From Ilumatobacteraceae bacterium (GTDB taxonomy: Bacteria; Actinomycetota; Acidimicrobiia; Acidimicrobiales; Ilumatobacteraceae), in contig SKSP01000238.1 in the NCBI GenBank assembly GCA_007122945.1, forward strand, positions 1 through 6,875: 6,875 nucleotides of DNA, written 5' to 3'. Under the pieces are notes generated by a model. That model saw nothing but the letters and a program-made list of their open reading frames with translations. It made no database searches and was not told where the DNA came from. A program made the translations under genes and the position numbers. Numbering within the stretch: position 1 is the stretch's first letter; every line of letters begins with the position of its first letter. Of the stretch, positions 1-5,023 are shown piece by piece.

Positions 1-1249
1 CGTCGTAGCCACGATCGATGTGGTGCACCCCGCTGATCGTCGTGGCCCCCTCTGCGGCGAGCCCGGCGACGACCATCGCCGCGCCGGCGCGGATGTCGTG
101 GGCCCGCACGGGTGCCCCCGACAACCGGGGCACGCCGCGCACGACCGCGTGATGACCGTTCGTGCGGATGTCGGCGCCCAGCCGCTGGAGTTCCTCGACG
201 TACCGGAACCGGCCCGGGTACAGGTTCTCGGTGACGATGCCGACGCCGTCGGCGACGCTGAGCATCGTGATGATCAGCGGTTTGTAGTCGGTCGCGATCC
301 CGGGGTAGGGCAGCGTGGCGACGTCGATCGAGCGCAGCCGCTCTGGCGCCTCGACGGCGATGCCGCCCGAGCCCGGCACGACCGAGAGCCCCATCTCGCG
401 GGCGCGCACGAGGACCATCTCCATGTGCTCGGAGCGGGCACCGGTGATCGTGAGCCGCCCACCCGCCACGGCGACGGCGGCCAGGTAGGTGGCCGCCTGG
501 ATGCGGTCCGGCACCGTCGTGTGGCGGACCGGGCGGAGGGCGCCGCGCTCGACGCCGGAGACGACGAGCGTGGAGGTCCCGATTCCGTCGATCTGCGCGC
601 CCATCTCGACGAGGAAGGTGCACAGATCGATGATCTCGGGTTCGCGGGCGGCGTTGTCGATGCGGGTGACCCCGTCGGCGTAGACCGCGGCGGTCACCAG
701 GTTCTCGGTCGCACCGACGCTCGGGAAGTCGAACGTGATGTCGGCTCCGTGCAGCCGGTCGGCGAACGCCTCCAGCTCGCCGTGGCCGAACTTGAACGTG
801 GCGCCCATGGCCTCGAGCCCGGCGACGTGCATGTCGATCGGCCGGGCCCCGAAATCGTCTCCGCCGGGCAGTGACATGCGCACGTGCCCACACCGCGTCA
901 ACAGCGGGCCGAGCACGTTGATCGACGCCCGGATCCGCTCGACGAGCTCGTACGGGGCGACGGGCCGGAGATCGCCGTGGTCGGTGAGGGCGAGCCGACC
1001 CGGCCCGGGTCGCTCGGTGGTGACGCCGATCGACTCGAGCAGCTCGGCCATGATGCGCACGTCGACGATGTCGGGCACGTTGTCGAGCTCGAACCGGCCA
1101 TCGGTCAGCAGCGTGGCGGCCATCAGCTTGAGGACCGAGTTCTTGGCCCCGGGGACGTGCACCTCGCCGACGAGCGGGCCGGACGCACGGACGACGATCG
1201 CGTCGGTGTCCGGACGTGCACCGGAGGACGACCCGGGTGGCGGCGACAT
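1..1249 (-). CDS. murA: UDP-N-acetylglucosamine 1-carboxyvinyltransferase (MurA), C-terminal end outside window
   Basis: MurA transfers enolpyruvate from phosphoenolpyruvate to UDP-N-acetylglucosamine, the first committed cytoplasmic step of peptidoglycan synthesis. I read 416 codons from an ATG at 1247-1249; the frame is still open at the left edge, with perhaps a few tens of residues missing. Family landmarks are clear: PGAKNSVLKL (K36, N37), ERIRAS (R107), the catalytic loop LPGGDDFGARP (129-137, with the R136 ligand), TVPDRI (245-250), ATDYKP with the conserved D321, and the last arginine in DIRAGAA (R387), followed by HHIDRGYD. Residue D131 occupies the position of the PEP-binding cysteine (Cys115 in E. 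coli); the same Cys-to-Asp state is known from Mycobacterium tuberculosis MurA. The TDxQ motif reads TDYK here. The first ~17 residues are a Pro/Ser-rich tail before the domain. No good Shine-Dalgarno precedes the ATG, but a -10-like hexamer does, which fits a leaderless transcript. A MurA paralogue is possible, since many genomes carry two. Confidence 0.96.
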   Translation of the reverse strand, partial: MSPPPGSSSGARPDTDAIVVRASGPLVGEVHVPGAKNSVLKLMAATLLTDGRFELDNVPDIVDVRIMAELLESIGVTTERPGPGRLALTDHGDLRPVAPYELVERIRASINVLGPLLTRCGHVRMSLPGGDDFGARPIDMHVAGLEAMGATFKFGHGELEAFADRLHGADITFDFPSVGATENLVTAAVYADGVTRIDNAAREPEIIDLCTFLVEMGAQIDGIGTSTLVVSGVERGALRPVRHTTVPDRIQAATYLAAVAVAGGRLTITGARSEHMEMVLVRAREMGLSVVPGSGGIAVEAPERLRSIDVATLPYPGIATDYKPLIITMLSVADGVGIVTENLYPGRFRYVEELQRLGADIRTNGHHAVVRGVPRLSGAPVRAHDIRAGAAMVVAGLAAEGATTISGVHHIDRGYD

Positions 1250-1256
1250 GACCACA

Positions 1257-1262
1257 AGTATG
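1257..1262 (-). promoter_or_regulatory. Candidate -10 element of murA (leaderless transcript)
   Basis: On the minus strand the hexamer CATACT keeps the second A and final T of the sigma-70 -10 consensus (4 of 6 matches to TATAAT). Only seven bases, TGTGGTC, separate it from the murA ATG. A start site at the usual distance from a -10 would fall on or next to the A of the ATG, giving an mRNA without a 5' leader, which is common in Actinobacteria. No clear -35 box is visible upstream. This is inference from spacing and base composition. Confidence 0.35.
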
Positions 1263-1264
1263 CT
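1259..1264 (+). promoter_or_regulatory. Candidate -10 element of the MFS gene
   Basis: TATGCT fits the loose TANNNT pattern of actinobacterial -10 elements and lies 24 bp before the MFS ATG. It overlaps the murA candidate on the opposite strand. The spacing would give a leader of about 15-18 nt. No clear -35 box is visible, so confidence is low. Confidence 0.2.
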
Positions 1265-1288
1265 CCGAGCGTGGGTCGTGGCGGTCGC

Positions 1289-2821
1289 ATGGTCACCCGC
1301 GCCTGGCCCGACCACCCCGACGTGGTCGAGGTGCTCCGGCGCCCCCGTCACGACCTCGTGGCGGAGCGGGAGGTCGCCGACGGCGAGTTCGAGCAGGCGC
1401 ACGGTCCGTTCCGCCGGTACCGGCGCCGCGTCGAGCGCACCGACGACGGGTGGCGGGAGACCACCGAGTACCGCCTGGTCGTCCCGTGGATGATGTGGCT
1501 GTTCGCCGTCCCGGTCCGGCTGCATCTCGGCCGAGGGACGGGTCGCGGCACGGGCCACCCGCGGAGGCCGGGGACGATCGGCTCTCGGACGGCGGGCATG
1601 CGGTCGACGGGAACGCCCTGGTGGGCGCCACCGGACCGCCTCGACGAACGCCAGGTGCTGGTGCTCGGACTGCTGGCCGCGGCGTCGATGAGCTCGGCGT
1701 TCATCAACACCGTGTTCACCCAGACCGTCGCCTTCGCCGCCGACGACTTCGGCGTCGGGAGCTCGGGCATCGGCATCGCCGGCTCGGTCGTGCGGGCGGG
1801 AATCGTGATCGCCCTGCCCGCGGCCGTGCTCGCTGACCGGATCGGCCGCAAGCGGGTCATCACGTTCGTCGCGTGGGCGGCGCCGATCCTGACCGCCCTC
1901 GGCGCGCTGGCACCGTCGTTCGCCCTCCTCGTCGCCTCCCAGGCGGTCGGCCGACCGCTCGGGTTGGCGCTCGGCTTCCTGATCGCCGTCGTCGCCGCCG
2001 AGGAGGTCCCCCGGAGCTCCCGCGCCTACGCGGTGAGCGTGCTCGCGATGGCGAGCGGGCTCGGCGCCGGGCTGGCGGTGCTGTCGCTGCCCCTCGCCGA
2101 CCTGGGCGTCGGCGGCTGGCGGCTGGTGTTCCTCGTCAGCCTGGTCTGGCTCCCGGCCGCGGCACACATCGCCCGCCGCCTTCCCGAGACGACGCGCTTC
2201 GAGCAGCGCCCGATCGAACCACCCCGGCTCGATCGCCGGCGGTTCGCCGTGTTGGCGGTCGTGGCGGTCGCCGGGAACACGTTCGTCGCCCCGGCGAGCT
2301 TCTTCCAGAACGCCTACCTGCTCGACGTCCGCCAGTACTCGGGCGCCTCCATCGCGCTGTTCTCGGTCGCCACCGCCACCCCGGCGGCACTCGGGCTGAT
2401 CCTCGGTGGCCGGTTCGCGGACATCCGCGGCCGGCGCCGCCTCCTCGCCGTGGCGCTGCCGATCAGCACCGCGTTCATCGTCGTGTCCTACAGCGTGCCG
2501 GGGCCGCCGATGTGGGCGTCGGCGCTGATCGGCGGGTTCTTCGGCAGCGTCGCCTACCCGGCACTCGCGGTGTACCGGGCCGAGCTGTTCCCGACCGGCA
2601 ACCGTGGACGCGTGGCCGGGCTGCTCACGGCGACGGCGCTGATCGGAGGCATCGGCGGGCTGCTCGCCGCCGGCGCCCTCCTCGACGGCACCTGGACGTA
2701 CGGACAGGTGATGGGCCTGCTCGCGATCGGCCAGATCGTCGTCGCCGTCACGGTCCTCGCCGCCTATCCCGAGACCGCCCGCCGCGAGCTCGAGGAGCTC
2801 AACCCGAGCGACGCCCGCTGA
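1289..2821 (+). CDS. MFS transporter with long N-terminal extension
   Basis: A 510-residue major facilitator superfamily protein, a secondary transporter of the inner membrane. Roughly twelve hydrophobic helices can be placed at about 122-145, 160-182, 190-210, 212-235, 246-266, 275-292, 318-338, 351-371, 384-402, 407-426, 440-462 and 472-492. MFS motif A appears after helix 2 as ADRIGRKR (182-189) and in the second half as GGRFADIRGRRR (373-384). LPETTRFE (298-305) after helix 6 and ELFPTGNRGR (432-441) before helix 11 resemble signatures of the sugar-porter branch, but the substrate cannot be told. Helix 1 begins near residue 122, so about 120 residues precede the core, far more than usual. 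Residues 1-85 have strongly G/C-ending codons, as in the rest of the gene, so I keep the ATG at 1289. An alternative ATG at 1598 (residue 104, preceded by GGCGGG) would remove the extension. The frame stays open upstream to 884, but that stretch is antisense to murA and was not used. The gene diverges from murA and converges on the downstream hydrolase. Confidence 0.9.
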   Translation: MVTRAWPDHPDVVEVLRRPRHDLVAEREVADGEFEQAHGPFRRYRRRVERTDDGWRETTEYRLVVPWMMWLFAVPVRLHLGRGTGRGTGHPRRPGTIGSRTAGMRSTGTPWWAPPDRLDERQVLVLGLLAAASMSSAFINTVFTQTVAFAADDFGVGSSGIGIAGSVVRAGIVIALPAAVLADRIGRKRVITFVAWAAPILTALGALAPSFALLVASQAVGRPLGLALGFLIAVVAAEEVPRSSRAYAVSVLAMASGLGAGLAVLSLPLADLGVGGWRLVFLVSLVWLPAAAHIARRLPETTRFEQRPIEPPRLDRRRFAVLAVVAVAGNTFVAPASFFQNAYLLDVRQYSGASIALFSVATATPAALGLILGGRFADIRGRRRLLAVALPISTAFIVVSYSVPGPPMWASALIGGFFGSVAYPALAVYRAELFPTGNRGRVAGLLTATALIGGIGGLLAAGALLDGTWTYGQVMGLLAIGQIVVAVTVLAAYPETARRELEELNPSDAR

Positions 2822-2826
2822 CGTCC

Positions 2827-2945
2827 CCCCGAACCGTCCGCGCCAACCGACCGAAACCTGCCGATCACGACAGACGGAACGCACCCGCCCACCCCGAACC
2901 GTCCGCGCCGACCGACCCGATCAGGCCGGTCCCGGCAGACGGTTC
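2827..2945. repeat. Degenerate tandem duplication, 65-bp period
   Basis: Two copies, 2827-2880 and 2892-2945, align without gaps over 54 positions with 43 identities by my hand count. The first 26 bp differ at one base, and a CAGACGG block near the end recurs at exactly the same 65-bp offset. The first copy lies wholly in the convergent gap; the second covers the end of the gap and the last codons and stop of the hydrolase gene. In the hydrolase frame the first copy still reads Arg-Leu-Ser-stop at the aligned place, as if the 3' end of the gene had been duplicated. The remaining bases of the gap hold nothing else I recognise. Confidence 0.75.
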
Positions 2946-2946
2946 G
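2895..2946. terminator. Long symmetric hairpin over the hydrolase stop codon, possible bidirectional terminator
   Basis: The 52 bases divide symmetrically: a 9-bp perfect outer stem (CGAACCGTC with GACGGTTCG), 6-nt segments on each side that can add about three pairs, an inner 8-bp stem and a 6-nt loop. In minus-strand RNA the inner stem is GACCGGCC with GGTCGGTC, fully paired with one G-U, and the loop TGATCG contains the hydrolase TGA. On the plus strand the inner stem has one A-C mismatch. The site lies at the junction of two convergent genes, which suits a shared terminator. There is no T-tract on either side, so it is not a classical intrinsic terminator; it may instead protect the 3' end or be incidental to the high GC content. 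Confidence 0.4.
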
Positions 2947-3505
2947 TGAGGGGGGTGACCCACTCGGCGACGTGGGTGGCGACCTCCCGGTCGGCGTTGC
3001 GGAGCTCGTGACGGGCGCCGTCGATCCACACGTGCGTGACGGGCCCGGGGATGGTGGCGGTCCAGTGCTCGAGCTCGTCGGGGGCGCCGAACGGGTCGCG
3101 GGTGCCCGACACGAACAGGCACGGCACGGTGATGTCGCCGAGGTGCTCGACCCGGAGGCGCTCGGGCCGGCCCGGCGGATGGAGCGGATAGGCGACGAGG
3201 GCCAGGCCGACGACGTCGTCCGGGGGCGGTTCGCCGTCGGCGCCGGCGACGACCATCGAGGCCATCCGCCCGCCCATCGACCGACCGGCCAGCACGACCG
3301 GGCGGCCGCGCACCGCGTCGAGGTGGGCGCGGATCTCTGCCATCAGCTTCGGGGCCCGGTCGGGGGCCCTGCGCCCCTGGCGTCGGTACCCGAAGTCGAG
3401 CCGACGGCACTCGATCGGCGCGAGCGCCTCGTCGATCGCGACGAGCGACGGGTGATCGGCGCCGGTTCCGGCGCCGGGGTACAGCAGGACGACCGGGTCC
3501 GTCAT
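2921..3505 (-). CDS. Small alpha/beta hydrolase, KANL3/Tex30-like (dienelactone hydrolase-type fold)
   Basis: A 194-residue cytoplasmic protein with the order of an alpha/beta hydrolase. It has a first strand with an oxyanion-type segment, VVLLYPGAGTGADHPS (5-20), a nucleophile elbow GRSMGG with S76, a fourth-residue acid in SGTRDPFG (D137), and a catalytic histidine in GARHELR (H166). The compact size, the PGAGTGADHP opening and the GRSMGGR elbow fit the KANL3/Tex30 group of hydrolases; the substrate is unknown. There is no signal peptide or membrane segment. It is the last gene of the minus-strand run, with its ATG 10 bp after the stop of the J-domain gene, so translation coupling is likely; no strong Shine-Dalgarno is visible. 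Its final codons lie in a tandem repeat and its TGA sits in the loop of a predicted hairpin. Family assignment is secure at fold level and moderate at subfamily level. Confidence 0.87.
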   Translation of the reverse strand: MTDPVVLLYPGAGTGADHPSLVAIDEALAPIECRRLDFGYRRQGRRAPDRAPKLMAEIRAHLDAVRGRPVVLAGRSMGGRMASMVVAGADGEPPPDDVVGLALVAYPLHPPGRPERLRVEHLGDITVPCLFVSGTRDPFGAPDELEHWTATIPGPVTHVWIDGARHELRNADREVATHVAEWVTPLTNRLPGPA

Positions 3506-3515
3506 GCCGGCCCGG

Positions 3516-4217
3516 TCAGGCGACGTTCCCGGACAGGATCCGCCGGGCCTCGTTCAACTCGATGATCGCGTTCCCGGCCGTCTCGCGGTCGCCGCCGTGG
3601 TCGGGGTGGATCGTCCGCATCCGGATCCGGTACTGCGCGGTGACCTCCCTCTTCGACGGCCGCTCGGTGCCGGGTGGGAACCCGAGCACCTCGAGCGCCC
3701 ACGCGCGCGGGTCGGCGAGCGCGGCGAGGGTGGTGGTGGTCGCTCCGGCGAGGTGCCCGATCAGCGACGGCCCGATCGGCCCGCGCCACTGCATCGCCTT
3801 GTGGAGCACCGGGGCGATGATGCGGCGGCTGTCGACGTCGAGTCGCTCGACCGCGTACACCGCGCCGAGCACCTGGGCGAGGTCGGTCCCGATCGCGTCG
3901 AAGTCGAAGCTGATCTCGTCGCCCGCCCCGACGAGGCGATGGCGGCTGCGGGCCAGACCGTGCCGGTCGACTTGGAAGCGGTGCCGCAACCGGGGTTGGA
4001 CGATGCGCTCGGCCCGCTCGACCTGGTCGATCAAACGATGCACGTCGGGCACCAGCTCGTCGGGTACCCCGGCGAGGTGACCGGCGACGACCGCGCCGAG
4101 CAGCAGACCGCCGAAGCCGGGGGCCGGGTCGACGGGGAGGACGAGGTGCCCGAGCGCCACCCGCCGGGTCGGCACGGCCGGCCGGGTGTGCCAGACCTCG
4201 ATCTCGGCCAGCAGCAT
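3516..4217 (-). CDS. Protein with C-terminal J-domain (DnaJ-like)
   Basis: A 233-residue protein whose last ~65 residues form a J-domain. These comprise a helix-I-like segment AWALEVLGFPPG (172-183), a basic helix II from KREVTAQYRIRMR (189-201), the diagnostic HPD tripeptide at 204-206 in TIHPDHGGD, and a helix III with the usual ending ELNEARRIL (220-228). J-domains stimulate the ATPase of Hsp70 (DnaK) and usually recruit it to particular clients. There is no Gly/Phe region, zinc-finger domain or DnaJ C-terminal substrate domain, so this is a class III type protein. Residues 1-165 match no family I know; they contain a small hydrophobic, glycine-rich stretch (33-50, not convincingly transmembrane) and a basic segment near 76-93. 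The ATG at 4217 lies 18 bp after the preceding stop and the following hydrolase starts 10 bp downstream, supporting an operon. The client and the N-terminal role are unknown. Confidence 0.85.
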   Translation of the reverse strand: MLLAEIEVWHTRPAVPTRRVALGHLVLPVDPAPGFGGLLLGAVVAGHLAGVPDELVPDVHRLIDQVERAERIVQPRLRHRFQVDRHGLARSRHRLVGAGDEISFDFDAIGTDLAQVLGAVYAVERLDVDSRRIIAPVLHKAMQWRGPIGPSLIGHLAGATTTTLAALADPRAWALEVLGFPPGTERPSKREVTAQYRIRMRTIHPDHGGDRETAGNAIIELNEARRILSGNVA

Positions 4218-4235
4218 GGTCGCGACGGTACCGGC

Positions 4236-5012
4236 CTACACGTAGGGACGGGTGATCGTGCGCAGCTCCTGGGCGTGACCGATGACGTCGCTGTCGTCGG
4301 CCTCGGCCTCGAAGTCGTCGACGAGCGCCTGCCCGCCTGCCACGATCGAGGCCCACGGCCGCACGGCGAGCCCGAACGGCGGAGTGCGGGGGTCGAGCTG
4401 GGGGACGAGCCCGAACAGGTCGCGCCGGGCACCCGACTCACTGGGATCGCGGGCGAGGCGGTCGGCGATGGTGTAGAGCCGGCCGAGCGCGCCGTCCGGC
4501 GGGCCGTCGTCGGCGTTGTCGTCGTACGAGGCGACGTCGCCCCGCTCGATCGCGTCGAGGAGGTCGTCGACGATCTCCTCGGCGTCGGTCGCCACGTAGA
4601 TCCGCGGGCCGTCCCAGCGGTGCGGGATCTCGGCGTCGACGAGCGCCCTGCGGAGCAGCTCGAGATCGGCCGGCGGCCACTCGTCGAGCAGGAACTCGGT
4701 GGCCGGTTCGTCGTCGGCGAGCACGACCGCGAACGGGCCGAGCAGGTCCTCGAGGCGGGCGAACACGGCGTCCGCGGCGTCCTCGGCGGCCTCGGGGACG
4801 ACGAGCTCCTCGCCGTCCCAGCCGTGCGGCACGGCGGCGTCGACCATCGCCTCGGCCAGCTCGGCGCGCTGATCGATCGTCCAGCCGGACACGTCGTAGT
4901 GGACTTTGACGACGTCGGGATCACCCGGGTCGAAGTCGTCGGCGGGTGGCGCACCGGACGCCGATTGGGTCTGGCGCTTCTGCTCACCGCCCGAGCGGTT
5001 GACGAACGACAT
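4236..5012 (-). CDS. Acidic hypothetical protein with internally duplicated ~50-residue domain
   Basis: A 258-residue soluble, acidic protein. After a short polar tail (1-32, with a basic patch QKRQ) two copies of a domain occur at 39-88 and 107-156, each ending in an Asp/Glu-rich helix. Aligned without gaps they share 16 of 50 residues, centred on VDA-x-(V/I)-PH-x-WDG followed by a short strand. The helix-turn-strand-helix outline recalls DUF2007-type putative signal-transducing domains, but I cannot confirm that. The C-terminal part (174-258) is different: GALGRLYTIADRLARDP looks helical, then AVRPW and a final AQELRTITRPYV. There are no catalytic motifs, signal peptide or membrane segments. 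I chose the ATG at 5012 because it lies 11 bp after the peptidase stop. The same frame stays open to 5549, but that part is antisense-frame shadow inside the peptidase gene. The tight spacing on both sides puts it in the operon. Function unknown. Confidence 0.85.
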   Translation of the reverse strand: MSFVNRSGGEQKRQTQSASGAPPADDFDPGDPDVVKVHYDVSGWTIDQRAELAEAMVDAAVPHGWDGEELVVPEAAEDAADAVFARLEDLLGPFAVVLADDEPATEFLLDEWPPADLELLRRALVDAEIPHRWDGPRIYVATDAEEIVDDLLDAIERGDVASYDDNADDGPPDGALGRLYTIADRLARDPSESGARRDLFGLVPQLDPRTPPFGLAVRPWASIVAGGQALVDDFEAEADDSDVIGHAQELRTITRPYV

Positions 5013-5023
5013 GGTGGCCCACG

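Noticed and set aside
20..874. Long plus-strand open frame opposite murA
   Set aside because: The minus strand gives an unmistakable MurA with all family motifs. The opposite frame is an Arg/Asp/Gly-rich shadow typical of GC-rich DNA.
884..1288. Upstream continuation of the MFS reading frame
   Set aside because: It runs antisense through the start of murA, and its translation resembles no transporter sequence; the ATG at 1289 lies just after the divergent spacer.
2822..2920. Possible CRISPR-like array or small RNA gene in the convergent gap
   Set aside because: Only two degenerate copies exist, the similarity extends through the would-be spacer, and one copy enters a coding region, so a tandem duplication explains it better.
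3502..4356. Alternative minus-strand frame across the J-domain gene
   Set aside because: The translation is Arg/Pro-rich with no motif, whereas the chosen frame carries HPD and a complete J-domain pattern.
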